From assembly GCF_019976975.1 (NCBI RefSeq), contig NZ_AP024630.1:248001-312000 (forward strand): 64,000 nucleotides of DNA. Reading direction: 5' to 3'. Source of the stretch: Arthrobacter sp. NtRootA1 (GTDB taxonomy: Bacteria; Actinomycetota; Actinomycetes; Actinomycetales; Micrococcaceae). The position numbers and the translations under genes are program-made. Under the pieces are notes generated by a model. It was not told where the DNA came from and ran no database searches. It was given only the letters and a program-made list of their open reading frames with translations. Positions 42,451 to 52,353 of this stretch are shown in pieces. Positions within the stretch are counted from its first letter, which is position 1; each line of letters starts with the position of its first letter.

Positions 42451-43161
42451 TTAGGGCGCCGAGACCGGTAGGACAGCCCCAAGCGATCCTTCTACGCCAT
42501 GAAGGTGCCGCATCATGGCGATCCCGGCATCTTGAGCCGAGCCATTTTCGATGGCTTCAAAAATGGCCGCGTGCTCGAGTCCGGATTCCTTCCTCCGGTC
42601 CACAACCTGGTTCAAGGTGCTGGACTGGTTGGCCATGGCCTCCTCGATGTCTGAAAGCATCGACGCGAAGACGCCATTGCCACTGCTGCGGGCGATGATC
42701 GCGTGGAACTCGGAGTTGAGGATGACCCACTGTTCCAGATCATCTTCTTCATCCATGGCCCGCAGGATTTCCCGGAGTGATTCCACATCCTGCTGGCTGC
42801 GGTGTTCCGCGGCCAAGCTGGCGGCCGGCACTTCAATGTGAGGCCGTGCCTGCAGGAGTTCGCGCGCCGAGTATTTGCCCAGTTTCAGGTCCTGGCCAAC
42901 TTTGTCGGCGATGACGAAAGTGCCCTTGCCCGTCCGGGTTACGGTCAGGCCCAAGGCGTTTGAAGACTTCAGGGCCTCGCGCACCATGGTCCTGCTGACG
43001 CCGAACTGCTGCGCCAACGTGGCTTCCGAATCCAGGCGCGAACCTACTGGAAGGCTGCCGTCTTCAATGGCAGCCCTCAGGGTGGCAAGCACTGCCTCGG
43101 CGGCACCGACCCTTACGACTTTGGTTTGTCCAGCAGTCCAGCTGTCCAACAGGCTGATCAT
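42451..43161 (-). CDS. FadR-subfamily GntR regulator
   Basis: 236 residues. Winged helix (LRAAIEDGSLPVGSRLDSEATLAQQFGVSRTMVREALKSSNALGLTVTRTGKGTFVI) plus an FCD domain (LLQARPHIEVPAASLAAEHRS, LNSEFHAIIARSSGNGVFASMLSDIEEAM, GLEHAAIFEAIENGSAQDAGIAMMRHL). It senses a carboxylate in most relatives. No catabolic operon lies adjacent, so the target is unclear. Divergent from a CDF exporter across 113 bp. Confidence 0.83.
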   Translation of the reverse strand: MISLLDSWTAGQTKVVRVGAAEAVLATLRAAIEDGSLPVGSRLDSEATLAQQFGVSRTMVREALKSSNALGLTVTRTGKGTFVIADKVGQDLKLGKYSARELLQARPHIEVPAASLAAEHRSQQDVESLREILRAMDEEDDLEQWVILNSEFHAIIARSSGNGVFASMLSDIEEAMANQSSTLNQVVDRRKESGLEHAAIFEAIENGSAQDAGIAMMRHLHGVEGSLGAVLPVSAP

Positions 43162-43274
43162 GGAATGAATATGGCATGGCTCACAGAGTGGGGCAACTTG
43201 TTACGCAGGGAGTTGCGCTGCTATCCCGACCTCCACTGCTGCTTGACGGGCCTCCGGTTGGGTACGGTATCTCC

Positions 43275-44228
43275 ATGGCGGCATCCGAGAAGCGTGATAA
43301 GCCCAGCTCCACGCTGTTGACCGTTGCCATTGCCTTTGCGGCTAACGCCCTCGTTGCGGCGGCCAAATCGGTGGCTGCCGTCATCACCGGATCTGCTTCC
43401 ATGACCGCCGAAGCCGCGCATTCCTGGGCGGACACCGGTAACCAGGTATTCCTCTTCGTGGCGGAACGACGCTCCCGGCGCCCTCGGGATGACAGCCATC
43501 CCATGGGTTATGGCAGGGAAGCATACGTCTGGTCCATGTTTGCCGCTTTCGGGCTGTTCACCGCGGGCGCAGTGGTGTCCATAATGCACGGCATCCAGCA
43601 GATCATCACGCCGGAGCCCGCCTCGGACTTCCTGGTGGCGTACGTGGTCCTGGCCGTGGCCTTTGTCCTGGAAGGAGTTTCGTTTGTCCAGGCCTTCCGC
43701 CAGACCAGGAAGATGGCGCAACAGCTGGAACGGAACACCCTGAAGCAGGTCCTTATCAGCTCGGATCCCACCTTGCGGGCCGTATTCGCAGAGGATGCTG
43801 CTGCACTGATCGGCCTGGTGGTCGCGTTTGCCGGTGTGTTCCTGCACCAAGTCACGGGTTCGGCCGTGCTGGACGCCGTCGGCTCGATCATCGTCGGTGT
43901 TCTGCTGGCGGTTGTTGCCGTGGTGCTGATCGACCGGAACCGGCGCTTCCTGGTAGGCCAGGGCGTCACGCCGGACATTGAACGTTCCATCGCCCGCCGT
44001 GTGCTCGAACATAGGGACATTGCCCGGCTCACCTACCTCCATGTGGAGTTCGTCGGTCCGCGCAAACTGTACGTCGTGGCCGCCGTCGACCTCCAGGGTG
44101 ACCACCCGGAACACCAAGTAGCAGTTGCCTTGCGCCGGATCGAGCGTGAGCTTGAGGACCATGAGACCGTGGAGGAGGCTGTGCTCACGCTGGCTACTCC
44201 GGATGAAACTGCCTGGCCAGGGCGTTAG
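43275..44228 (+). CDS. Cation diffusion facilitator (CDF) metal exporter
   Basis: 317 residues from ATG 43275. Six hydrophobic segments; site residues in MTAEAAHSWADTGNQVF (HxxxD) and LDAVGSIIVG (DxxxG, the second half of the usual HD-DD is partly changed). A cytoplasmic tail (EHRDIARLTYLHVEFVGPRKLYVVAAVDLQGDHPEHQ) fits the CDF C-terminal domain. Exports Zn, Co, Fe or Mn in exchange for protons. Overlaps the convergent regulator gene by 4 bp. Ribosome site weak. Confidence 0.82.
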   Translation: MAASEKRDKPSSTLLTVAIAFAANALVAAAKSVAAVITGSASMTAEAAHSWADTGNQVFLFVAERRSRRPRDDSHPMGYGREAYVWSMFAAFGLFTAGAVVSIMHGIQQIITPEPASDFLVAYVVLAVAFVLEGVSFVQAFRQTRKMAQQLERNTLKQVLISSDPTLRAVFAEDAAALIGLVVAFAGVFLHQVTGSAVLDAVGSIIVGVLLAVVAVVLIDRNRRFLVGQGVTPDIERSIARRVLEHRDIARLTYLHVEFVGPRKLYVVAAVDLQGDHPEHQVAVALRRIERELEDHETVEEAVLTLATPDETAWPGR

Positions 44229-45055
44229 CTACTGCCCATCAGCCGCTGCATCTGCTCGGCTGCGTCGCTCCCGGGCGCCGGTGTGTAGACCACAATGTGG
44301 AGATCGGGCCTGTCCGACGGCGAGACCTGGTGGTGCTCCAGCTGCAGCACGCCCACCGCGGGGTGATGGAAAAGCCGTTCCCGGGACTCGAAGCCCAGGA
44401 TGTCGTAGCGGTCCCAGCTTTCCTGGAACTCCGGGCTGGCTTGCTTGAGCCGTTCAACCTGGAACTCAACATCGGGATCGCCAAGTCTCTGACCCGTTTC
44501 GGCCCTGAACTCGGCAAGGAACCGCTTGCTGGTGACGTCCCAATCCGGGAGCAGGTCACGGACATAAGGATCGGTGAACACCAGCCATAACAGGTTCCTG
44601 TCCGAGGCGTCGAAGGTCGCGATGTTCGGGTACAGGGCTTGGTAGGCCTGGTTCCAGCCTGCGACGCCCCAGTCCGGCGAGAGTGCGTAGGCCGGGTTGG
44701 GGTCCAAGGCGTCGAGCAGCCGTTGCACGTGTGGGGGAGCATCAGCTGCAACGGGCCCCTTTGGCATGGCGGACGAATATCCGCCTAACGACAGGACGTA
44801 GCTGAGCCCGGTGTCGGATAGATGCAGCGTGCGGGCTACGGCTTCGAGCACCTGCCGGGAAGGGCTGATATCCCGGCCTTGCTCAAGCCAGGTGTACCAG
44901 GTGACGCTGACTCCGGACAGGAACGCGATCTCTTCCCGACGGAGGCCCCGCTCCCGGCTGCGCCCTACTGGAGGAAGACCGTAGTCGGAACGCAGGGCCT
45001 GGGTACGGCGGGTCCTGAGGAATAGTCCCAGTTCTTTGCGTCTCTCATCGTTCAC
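44225..45055 (-). CDS. XRE-type regulator with MmyB-like ligand domain
   Basis: 276 residues. N-terminal [75 protein letters not shown]. The C-terminal part ([37 protein letters not shown]) is the MmyB-like fatty-acid-binding domain. In Streptomyces relatives such regulators control adjacent short-chain dehydrogenases. Here the divergent neighbour is ilvD, 87 bp away; regulation of it is possible but unproven. Confidence 0.83.
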   Translation of the reverse strand: MNDERRKELGLFLRTRRTQALRSDYGLPPVGRSRERGLRREEIAFLSGVSVTWYTWLEQGRDISPSRQVLEAVARTLHLSDTGLSYVLSLGGYSSAMPKGPVAADAPPHVQRLLDALDPNPAYALSPDWGVAGWNQAYQALYPNIATFDASDRNLLWLVFTDPYVRDLLPDWDVTSKRFLAEFRAETGQRLGDPDVEFQVERLKQASPEFQESWDRYDILGFESRERLFHHPAVGVLQLEHHQVSPSDRPDLHIVVYTPAPGSDAAEQMQRLMGSS

Positions 45056-45141
45056 GGAGTCAACACTATTACTCTGTTACTTTCACTACTAGTAGCAGGG
45101 CCGTCTTCCACGCGACGCGGAACACCAGCAGGATGGTATAC

Positions 45142-47004
45142 ATGCCTGCACTTCGCTCTAGAACAGTCACCCACGGCCGCAACATGGCCGGCGCCCGCGC
45201 ACTGCTGCGCGCCTCCGGCGTCGCCAACACGGACATCGGTAAGCCGATCATCGCTGTCGCCAACAGTTTCACCGAGTTCGTACCCGGCCACACCCACCTT
45301 GCTCCCGTGGGCCGGATCGTCTCCGATGCGATCCTCGCCGCCGGTGCAGTGCCGCGCGAATTCAACACCATCGCAGTGGACGACGGCATCGCCATGGGCC
45401 ACTCGGGCATGCTCTACTCCTTGCCGTCCCGCGACCTGATCGCGGACTCCGTTGAGTACATGGTCAACGCCCACTGCGCCGACGCATTGGTCTGTATCTC
45501 CAACTGCGACAAGATCACCCCCGGTATGCTCATGGCGGCCCTGCGCCTGAACATCCCTGTTGTATTCGTTTCCGGCGGTCCCATGGAGGCCGGCCGCGTG
45601 ACCCTGACAGACGGGTCCGTGCGCTCCCTGGACCTGGTGAACGCAATTGCCGACGCCGTGGACGAGTCCATCTCCGATGAAGACATCAACCTCATCGAAG
45701 AGAACGCCTGCCCGACATGCGGTTCCTGCTCGGGCATGTTCACCGCCAACTCCATGAACTGCCTCGCCGAGGCCATTGGCCTGGCCCTGCCCGGCAACGG
45801 CTCCGTGCTTGCGACCCACACCGCCCGCAAGGCGCTGTACGAGAAGGCGGGCGCCACGATCGTCGAACTCGTGAAGCGCTATTACGACGGCGACGACGAC
45901 TCGGTCCTGCCTCGCAACATCGCCACTGCCGAGGCTTTTGACAACGCCATGGCCCTGGATATTTCCATGGGCGGCTCCACCAACACGATCCTGCACCTGC
46001 TCGCCGCGGCCCAGGAAGCGGGCGTGGATTACGGCCTGGCCGAAATGGACGCCAAGTCCCGTCAGGTGCCCTGCCTGGCCAAGGTGGCCCCGAACGTGGC
46101 CGGAGACAAGACCTATTACATGGAAGACGTGCACCGCGCCGGTGGCATCCCCGCCCTGCTGGGTGAACTGAACCGCGGCGGCCTCCTGCACAAGAACGTC
46201 CACTCCGTGCACTCCAACGATTTGGACGGGTGGCTGGACGACTGGGACATCCGCGGCGGCAAGGCCACCGAAGAAGCCGAGGCGCTGTGGCACGCGGCTC
46301 CCGGTGGCGTCCGCTCCTCCACTGCGTTCTCGCAGTCGAACGAGTGGACCTCCCTGGACACCGACGCGGAGGGTGGCTGCATCCGCTCCGTGGAGCACGC
46401 CTACTCCAAGGACGGCGGCCTGGCTGTGCTGCGGGGCAACGTCGCCGTGGACGGTGCGGTTGTGAAGACGGCCGGCGTGGACGAGTCCATCTGGATCTTC
46501 GAAGGACCCGCTGTTGTGTGCGAGTCACAGGACGAAGCCGTGGAGAAGATCCTGAACAAGACCATCAAGGAAGGCGACGTGGTGGTCATCCGCTACGAAG
46601 GCCCCCGAGGTGGACCAGGCATGCAGGAAATGCTCTACCCCACCTCGTTCCTCAAGGGCCGCGGCCTGGGCAAGAAGTGCGCGCTTATCACGGACGGCCG
46701 TTTCTCCGGCGGTACCTCAGGCCTCTCGATCGGGCACATCTCCCCGGAAGCTGCCTCGGGTGGCGCGATTGCCTTGGTGGAGAACGGCGACATCATCAGC
46801 ATCGATATCACCCAGCGCTCCCTCCAGTTGCAGGTTTCCGACGAGATCCTCGCCGAACGCCGCGAAAAACTGGAAGTCAACGGGGGGTACAAGCCGAAGG
46901 ACCGCGAACGCCACGTGTCTCCCGCGCTCCGTGCCTACGCCGCCATGGCGCTCTCGGCGGACAAGGGAGCCGTGCGCGACGTTTCTTTGGTGGAGAACCT
47001 CTAG
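45142..47004 (+). CDS. ilvD: Dihydroxy-acid dehydratase
   Basis: 620 residues from ATG 45142; ATG 45133 adds MVY and is less likely for the family. Signature cysteines: [19 protein letters not shown] and [22 protein letters not shown], plus C-terminal [21 protein letters not shown]. Iron-sulfur enzyme that makes 2-oxo acids in the valine and isoleucine pathway. The gene is alone, not in an ilv operon. It ends 7 bp before the convergent ThDP enzyme gene. Confidence 0.92.
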   Translation: MPALRSRTVTHGRNMAGARALLRASGVANTDIGKPIIAVANSFTEFVPGHTHLAPVGRIVSDAILAAGAVPREFNTIAVDDGIAMGHSGMLYSLPSRDLIADSVEYMVNAHCADALVCISNCDKITPGMLMAALRLNIPVVFVSGGPMEAGRVTLTDGSVRSLDLVNAIADAVDESISDEDINLIEENACPTCGSCSGMFTANSMNCLAEAIGLALPGNGSVLATHTARKALYEKAGATIVELVKRYYDGDDDSVLPRNIATAEAFDNAMALDISMGGSTNTILHLLAAAQEAGVDYGLAEMDAKSRQVPCLAKVAPNVAGDKTYYMEDVHRAGGIPALLGELNRGGLLHKNVHSVHSNDLDGWLDDWDIRGGKATEEAEALWHAAPGGVRSSTAFSQSNEWTSLDTDAEGGCIRSVEHAYSKDGGLAVLRGNVAVDGAVVKTAGVDESIWIFEGPAVVCESQDEAVEKILNKTIKEGDVVVIRYEGPRGGPGMQEMLYPTSFLKGRGLGKKCALITDGRFSGGTSGLSIGHISPEAASGGAIALVENGDIISIDITQRSLQLQVSDEILAERREKLEVNGGYKPKDRERHVSPALRAYAAMALSADKGAVRDVSLVENL

Positions 47005-47011
47005 GCTACGT

Positions 47012-48826
47012 TCAGGCCGGGTCCCGGAGACGGGACTCGGCCTCCGCATAGCTATCCAGCAGCTTCCGGGCGCGCTCGCCGTCGCCGCCTTCATCGGCCA
47101 GCGCGGACCGCATGTCTTCCAGCTTCCTTTCTCCGGCAGGGAAGGGCGGAAGCAGTGGGATGTCCGGGTCTGTCAGGACCTCCAGGACTGCAGGGCGGTC
47201 CAGCGAGAAAGCGTAATCCCACGCGTCGCCGAGCTTGGCCGGGTCCTCCACGCGTATTCCGGCCAGGCCCAGCAGCTCCGCATAGGCGGCATAAGGAAAG
47301 TCCGGGATCTCCTGGCTGGCATTGAACCGCGGTTCGGCCTCGTTTTCGCGCTGCTCCCAGGAGACCTCGGCAAGGTCGCGGTTGTTGAAAACGCACACCA
47401 CGAACCGGGGATCGGCCCAGTTGCGCCACCGATGCGCCACGGTGATCAGCTCCGCAATGCCCAGCATCTGCATCCCGCCATCGCCTGCAAGAGCCACCAG
47501 GGGCCGGTCCGGGTAAGCAAGCTTGGCAGCCAGGCCATAGGGAATCGCGCAGCCCATGCTGGCGAGCGTGCCGCTCAGATGGGCCGGGACGCCGGGCGGA
47601 AGGGTCAGTTGGCGGGCGTACCAGTAAACGCAACTGCCGACGTCGATGCTCAACTGTGCGTTGTCCGGAAGCCTGCCGTTGAGTTCGCGGACCACGAGTT
47701 CCGGGTTCACGGGATCTGCGGGGATGTTGGCGCGTTCCTCTGAAAGATGACGCCAGGCGCGGACCTGGCTTTCGACGTCGGAACGCCACTGGGAACGTGC
47801 GCTTTCCGGCTGGTTGGGCTGCTGATCGAGCCGCCGGGTGAGTTCGGCCAGCGACGCGGCCGCATCACCCACCACTCCAACCTCCACGGGGTAACGGTTG
47901 GCAACCTTCCGGCCATCAATGTCGATCTGGACAGCTTTGGCAGTTCCAGGTTTCGGGTAGAACTCCGTCCAGGGATCGTTGGAGCCGATAATCAGCAGTG
48001 TGTCGCAGTTGTTCAGGACGTAGGTGCTGGCAGAAGTGCCGAGGTGGCCCATGGTGCCGGAAGCGAAGGCCAGCGTCTCGTCGACGTAGGGCTTTCCCAG
48101 CAGGCTGGTGGTGATGCCGGCCCGCAGCTTTTCGGCCAGCGCTTGGGCCTCGGTCCGGGCACCCCGCGCTCCCTGACCCACCAGGAACGCGACTCGCTCA
48201 CCTTTGGAAAGGATCTCGACGGCGGCATCCAGGTCTTCCTCACGCGGCATCACCCGTGCGGGGTGCCATACAGGGGCGGTGACAACGATTCCGTGCTCAT
48301 GTTCGAGTTCGGGAGCCTCGGCCGACTGGATGTCGTGGGGGATGATCACGACGCACGGGGACTTCGTCTCCAGCGCTGTACGGAACGCGCGATCCAGGAG
48401 CATGGGGACCTGTTCCGGGGAACTGGCGAGCTGTGCAAATTGTGCCGCAACGTCCTTGAACACTGTCAACAGGTCGATTTCCTGCATGTACCCGGAGCCC
48501 AGGACGGTGGTGCTTTGCTGGCCAATGATCGCCACCACTGGAACGCCGTCCATTTTGGCGTCGTAGAGTCCGTTGAGCAGGTGGATAGCTCCCGGACCTT
48601 GCGTCGAAGTCACCACCCCGACGCCGCCAGTGTATTTTCCGTGCCCTACGGCCATGAAGGCGGCTGCTTCTTCGTGCCTTGCCTGCACGAATTCCACCGC
48701 ATCCTGAGCTCTACGGAGCGCGCCCATGAAACCGTTGATGCCGTCCCCGCTGTATCCGAACACCCTGTCCACGCCCCACGCTTGAAGGCGTTCGACGATG
48801 AGATCCGAAACCGTTCGCTGGGCCAC
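47012..48826 (-). CDS. ThDP-dependent pyruvate-oxidase-like enzyme
   Basis: 604 residues. PYR domain (MAQRTVSDLIVERLQAWGVDRVFGYSGDGINGFMGAL, EFVQARHEEAAAFMA), central domain (RVAFLVGQGA) and ThDP domain (VALAGDGGMQMLGIAELITVAHRWRNWADPRFVVCVFNNRDLAEVSWEQR; GDG...N motif). It resembles poxB-type pyruvate:quinone oxidase, converting pyruvate to acetate, but related carboxylases look alike. A palindrome of the regulon type (48858-48873) lies 32 bp upstream. Confidence 0.83.
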   Translation of the reverse strand: MAQRTVSDLIVERLQAWGVDRVFGYSGDGINGFMGALRRAQDAVEFVQARHEEAAAFMAVGHGKYTGGVGVVTSTQGPGAIHLLNGLYDAKMDGVPVVAIIGQQSTTVLGSGYMQEIDLLTVFKDVAAQFAQLASSPEQVPMLLDRAFRTALETKSPCVVIIPHDIQSAEAPELEHEHGIVVTAPVWHPARVMPREEDLDAAVEILSKGERVAFLVGQGARGARTEAQALAEKLRAGITTSLLGKPYVDETLAFASGTMGHLGTSASTYVLNNCDTLLIIGSNDPWTEFYPKPGTAKAVQIDIDGRKVANRYPVEVGVVGDAAASLAELTRRLDQQPNQPESARSQWRSDVESQVRAWRHLSEERANIPADPVNPELVVRELNGRLPDNAQLSIDVGSCVYWYARQLTLPPGVPAHLSGTLASMGCAIPYGLAAKLAYPDRPLVALAGDGGMQMLGIAELITVAHRWRNWADPRFVVCVFNNRDLAEVSWEQRENEAEPRFNASQEIPDFPYAAYAELLGLAGIRVEDPAKLGDAWDYAFSLDRPAVLEVLTDPDIPLLPPFPAGERKLEDMRSALADEGGDGERARKLLDSYAEAESRLRDPA

Positions 48827-48857
48827 GCCCGAAATTCCCTTCGCTAGGTACTATCGT

Positions 48858-48873
48858 CAATTGTTGACAATTG
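48858..48873. promoter_or_regulatory. Regulon palindrome a, before the 48943 gene and the ThDP enzyme
   Basis: CAATTGT-TG-ACAATTG has 7-bp perfect arms. A TACGCT box (48875-48880) starts 3 nt after the core ATTGTTGACAAT (48860-48871), pointing at the 48943 gene. The minus-strand ThDP gene starts 32 bp on the other side. Some 20 bp around it match site b at 51874 almost exactly. Confidence 0.7.
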
Positions 48874-48942
48874 CTACGCTGGATTCATTACCTCAAACCG
48901 GGCTTTGCATCCGCCAAAAGCCCCTTGCGTGAAGGACCTGCC

Positions 48943-49188
48943 ATGAAGAAGCGACGCCCCGCTACCCCGACTCCAGAGCTCGTTGAAACATCGCGCACCG
49001 GGCACCACTGCCCCAAGACCGGATGGTGGTCTGTCGCGGGAGATCCACGGGCCACGCGTCTCATCACGAAGGGTGAGGTGATGCCCGCCCTGCACGGCAC
49101 GCCAGCTCTCTGGATCATGCGCGAAGCCGCCGGTATCGTGGGCGAAACAGCCGCCCGTCCCGCAGCCGATTTGCTGACAACCTCATAA
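48943..49188 (+). CDS. Small hypothetical protein (81 aa)
   Basis: From ATG 48943, with GAAGGA before it. MKKRRPATPTPELVETSRTGHHCPKTGWWSVAGDPRATRLITKGEVMPALHGTPALWIMREAAGIVGETAARPAADLLTTS. The central CPKTGWW and GDPRATRLITKGEVMPALHG look like an SH3/KOW-type small fold, as in other antirestriction-like or 'immunity-like' short proteins, but I cannot assign it. Expression should come from the promoter with palindrome a. It converges with the debranching enzyme gene 3 bp away. Confidence 0.5.
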   Translation: MKKRRPATPTPELVETSRTGHHCPKTGWWSVAGDPRATRLITKGEVMPALHGTPALWIMREAAGIVGETAARPAADLLTTS

Positions 49189-49191
49189 CTG

Positions 49192-51348
49192 TCAGACCTC
49201 CTTCCGGAGGCCGGCCTGCTGCACAAGTTCGGTCAACCAGGGCCGGTGTCCTTTATGGAAGACCATCCCTTCCGGAAGCCCCTGCACGGTGGGAACGGAA
49301 TCCGCGATATCGATGGTTACCCGGCCTCCACCCATGGGCGCATTGGTGATATGCAGGTCCCCGTAGGACGCCGGCAGCTGGGGATCCATCCAGAACCCCC
49401 CACGGGACACATGGGTGTCGTATCTCATCAGGCTGGTGACCAGTTGGATGGGCGAGGTGGCTGCCCATGCTTGTGGTGAGCACGCGGTGGGATACGGAAC
49501 GGGCTCGCTGTATTGCTCCCTGCTGAAGCCACAGAACAGCTCCGGGAGGCGACCCTCGGAGTAATCGGCAGCCTCGAGCAGGGCTGTCGAAATGCGCTGG
49601 GCCTCCTCCACGAATCCGTAGCGCATCAGGCCGGCGGCAATCACGGCATTATCGTGCGGCCACACCGAACCGTTGTGGTAACTGGCCGGGTTGTAGGCGC
49701 CCATATCGGTTCCGAGGGTACGCACCCCCCACCCGCTGAACATTTCGGGAGACATCAGCCGTTCGGCCACCAGCGGCGCCTTGTCCTCGTCCACCAACCC
49801 CACCCACAGGCAGTGCCCCATGTTGGAGGCGCACGCGTCAACCTGCCGTTTCCTGCCGTCCAAGGCGATGGCGTAATAGCCGCGGTCCGGCATCCAGAAT
49901 TGCTCGTTGAACCGGACTTTTAGCTCCGCTGCCCGATCGGCGAGTTCCCGCGCCAAAGGTGCGTCTCCGGCGTCGTACGCTATCCACGCCCGTGCCATGT
50001 ACGCGTCATACACGTACGCCTGAACTTCGCAGAGGGCGATAGGCGGCTCCGCGAGGCGCCCGTCGGCAAAATTGATGCCGTCCCACGAGTCCTTCCAGCC
50101 CTGGTTGATCAGTCCGCGGTCATTGAGCCGCTGATACTCGACGAATCCATCGCCGTCCCTGTCGCCATAGTCCCGGATCCAGTCCAGGGCACGGTCCGCG
50201 TTGGGCAGCAGGGCCGCAATGGTGTCTTTGGCGAACCCCCACCGGCTGACCGAACCCAGTAACACCACGAACAGCGGAGTGGCATCGATGCTGCCGTAGT
50301 AAACGGATTTCCCGCCGAGCGACAGGCCGCTGGAGACATCCAGCCTGACCTCATGCAGGATCTTCCCGGGCTCTTCCTCACTGATGGGATCCACCACCTT
50401 GCCCTGCCGGTCAGCAAGCGTTTGCAGGGTGCCCAGCGCGAGGGACGGATCAACGGGCATCGCCATCTCCGAAGCCCAGAGGGAGTCGCGGCCGAAAAGC
50501 GTCATGAACCATGGCGCTCCGGCCGCCACAACCACCCTGTCCGGGTGTGTGGGGTCTTCAATGCGGAGGGCGCCAAGATCGTCATAGCTGCGCCGCAGCG
50601 TCCTCTCGATGGAGTGGTTGCCCATGTGCAGCACGGGAATTTTGGCCACCCATTCCTGGCGACGCAGATCGCTGCGGGACAACTCGCCGACGGCGGGACG
50701 CACCACAGGAGCCACCGGCGCCCCTCCCTCGGTTCCGGGAGTAATGGTGACCACGGTGCTCCAATGCCCCCGTGGAGGGATGGTGGTCCGGTATCTGAGG
50801 CCCTCGCGGGTCGCCTCGGCAACATCGGAACTTACGACGACGGACTTCCGGACATCCTGCCAGCGGGAGCGGATGGTCAGCGTGTTGTGGTGGTACTCGC
50901 GGGATTCCTCCCACTGCCTCTGGACCCGTGCTTCCTTGACTTCGAAAACGTCCGCGAAGTCCGAGCCCACTGCGAATTCGACCAAACATTCCACGGGTTC
51001 CATCGAATGGTTGCTGACGGTGACATGCTCCACCATTCCCACGCCTACTTCCCGTAAGCGCTCCACGATGAGCGGCGTATCCGCATATCCGTCAGACCGT
51101 GTGATGCGGCCGGCGAAGGCTGCCCTGTAGGGCTCTTTTGTCTGGGCGGTCAGTGGCTCAAGCGGCTGGCCGTTGATGGTGAGGACCCAATAGGACAGGA
51201 CCCGTGTGTCCTGGAAAAACATGCCGTGGGGATGATCAGGGTGAATGTCCCCATTAGGCAGGGAGATGCAGAAGGACGTGCCTTCCACCAAGGTGACAGT
51301 CCCGGCGCCGAGAGGTCCGGCTGCTGTATCTGCATTCCATCCAGCCAC
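49192..51348 (-). CDS. Glycogen-debranching-type amylo-alpha-1,6-glucosidase
   Basis: 718 residues. N-terminal GDE_N-like domain (TLVEGTSFCISLPNGDIHPDHPHGMFFQDTRVLSYWVLTINGQPLEPL) and a C-terminal (alpha/alpha)6 glycosidase with ATPLFVVLLGSVSRWGF, GLINQGWKDSWDGINFADGRLAEPPIALCEVQAYVYDAYMARAWI and NPASYHNGSVWPHDNAVIAAGLMRYGF. Acts on alpha-1,6 branches or related glucosides in the cytoplasm; no signal peptide. No neighbouring glycogen genes; lies near the regulated catabolic locus but has no palindrome. Confidence 0.8.
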   Translation of the reverse strand: MAGWNADTAAGPLGAGTVTLVEGTSFCISLPNGDIHPDHPHGMFFQDTRVLSYWVLTINGQPLEPLTAQTKEPYRAAFAGRITRSDGYADTPLIVERLREVGVGMVEHVTVSNHSMEPVECLVEFAVGSDFADVFEVKEARVQRQWEESREYHHNTLTIRSRWQDVRKSVVVSSDVAEATREGLRYRTTIPPRGHWSTVVTITPGTEGGAPVAPVVRPAVGELSRSDLRRQEWVAKIPVLHMGNHSIERTLRRSYDDLGALRIEDPTHPDRVVVAAGAPWFMTLFGRDSLWASEMAMPVDPSLALGTLQTLADRQGKVVDPISEEEPGKILHEVRLDVSSGLSLGGKSVYYGSIDATPLFVVLLGSVSRWGFAKDTIAALLPNADRALDWIRDYGDRDGDGFVEYQRLNDRGLINQGWKDSWDGINFADGRLAEPPIALCEVQAYVYDAYMARAWIAYDAGDAPLARELADRAAELKVRFNEQFWMPDRGYYAIALDGRKRQVDACASNMGHCLWVGLVDEDKAPLVAERLMSPEMFSGWGVRTLGTDMGAYNPASYHNGSVWPHDNAVIAAGLMRYGFVEEAQRISTALLEAADYSEGRLPELFCGFSREQYSEPVPYPTACSPQAWAATSPIQLVTSLMRYDTHVSRGGFWMDPQLPASYGDLHITNAPMGGGRVTIDIADSVPTVQGLPEGMVFHKGHRPWLTELVQQAGLRKEV

Positions 51349-51536
51349 TGTGAGGCTCCTCTAAGAACCAAGGACGGCCAGTCCCTGTCCCGGGCTCCCG
51401 GCTGTCCTGCTACATCGTCACCTCGACCGTACTCTTGCCGGCCGGCCGGGGCTAGAGCCTTGGTAGCTGTTGCTTGCCTTGCGCTGTCAGTCCGGAGGGC
51501 TGTGGGTCCGGGGCGCTGTGAGTCCGGAGGGGGCTG
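51349..51536. other. Intergenic, 188 bp
   Basis: It carries a short direct repeat (GTCAGTCCGGAGG-like and GTGAGTCCGGAGG-like units near 51485-51535). No gene, promoter or terminator recognised. Confidence 0.4.
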
Positions 51537-51794
51537 TCAGCCTTGGGAGGCGACCAGCAGATCGTAGTCATCATCGATGTGGAAAAGCCGCCGTTCGCCG
51601 ATGCGGTCTATTACCCAGATCGTTTGTCCGTCCGCAGTCCGGTCGTCCACGGTGCCCCTGTGGTATTCGTAGCCGCGCAGGCTGAGCGAAACTACGTCTC
51701 CAGCTTCCAGGGAGTTCCAGAGCGATGTCCTCCGGCTTTGCGCGCTGCACGCGGCAGGGGTACTTTCCAGGCTGCTTTTCCAGATGAGTTTCAT
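51537..51794 (-). CDS. Small hypothetical protein (85 aa)
   Basis: From ATG 51794 behind AAGGAGA. MKLIWKSSLESTPAACSAQSRRTSLWNSLEAGDVVSLSLRGYEYHRGTVDDRTADGQTIWVIDRIGERRLFHIDDDYDLLVASQG. A central beta-rich stretch (GDVVSLSLRGYEYHRGTVDDRTADGQTIWVI) suggests an SH3/KOW-like barrel. Function unknown. Divergent from the cupin gene; the common upstream region holds palindrome b, so it may belong to the regulon. Confidence 0.55.
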   Translation of the reverse strand: MKLIWKSSLESTPAACSAQSRRTSLWNSLEAGDVVSLSLRGYEYHRGTVDDRTADGQTIWVIDRIGERRLFHIDDDYDLLVASQG

Positions 51795-51873
51795 GGGAAA
51801 TGTTCTCCTTGGTGACGGGGCTGGCATCGGTGCCAAGGCGTCCCGCGAATATTTTCTCCTCAAGTCTATCGTC

Positions 51874-51888
51874 GATTGTTGACAATTG
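51874..51888. promoter_or_regulatory. Regulon palindrome b, upstream of the cupin gene
   Basis: Core ATTGT-TG-ACAAT (51875-51886). TAGGAT (51890-51895) lies 3 nt downstream and points at the cupin gene (start 51960). The flank CTATCGTC before the core and TTGCTA after it are shared with site a. Confidence 0.7.
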
Positions 51889-51959
51889 CTAGGATGGAGA
51901 CTGTGCTTTCCAAAGACGGCAGGCACGTTCAAAAGGGCGCAGTCCCAGAAGGAGAATCC

Positions 51960-52316
51960 ATGATCAAGGCCACTGTCATGAGCGACGCAACAACGCAGGA
52001 CCCGGGGGAGCACATCCCCAAAGCAACCACCAGCACGCCGGGCCAGACTGAGGTCTCGTTCCGTCTGTGGGCCCGCGACAACCACAAGACAGGCATCTGG
52101 GAGGTCACGCCCGGTGTCTTCAAGAGCACCCGCCCGGGTTACGACGAGATCTGCCAGATCCTCAGTGGCAAGGGGACCATCACTGAAGAAGACGGAACCA
52201 GCTTCGACATCGGTCCCGGAACGTTGTTCGTTACTCCGGCAGGATGGACGGGCACCTGGACCATCCACGAGACACTGCGGAAGATGTGGGTTGTCACGGA
52301 CGTTCCCACGAACTAA
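51960..52316 (+). CDS. Cupin-domain protein (DUF861-like)
   Basis: 118 residues from ATG 51960 behind GAAGGAG. Single cupin: SFRLWARDNHKTGIWEVTPGVFKSTRPGYDEICQILSGKGTITEEDGTSFDIGPGTLFVTPAGWTGTWTIHETLRKMWVV. It matches the cupin_3/DUF861 type (EWTPGVF...EVCYILEGEV) often found beside amine and amino-acid catabolic genes. Possible metal-dependent binding or isomerase role. Controlled through palindrome b. Confidence 0.75.
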   Translation: MIKATVMSDATTQDPGEHIPKATTSTPGQTEVSFRLWARDNHKTGIWEVTPGVFKSTRPGYDEICQILSGKGTITEEDGTSFDIGPGTLFVTPAGWTGTWTIHETLRKMWVVTDVPTN

Positions 52317-52353
52317 CTGCACAAGCAAAGTAGCTGCACAGGCAAGCTAACTG

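Noticed and set aside
48864..48869. TTGACA inside palindromes a-e as the -35 box
   Set aside because: At 17 bp spacing the downstream hexamers do not agree among the five sites, while TAnnnT boxes 1 or 3 nt after the core are present in all; the latter fits better. Start mapping would decide.
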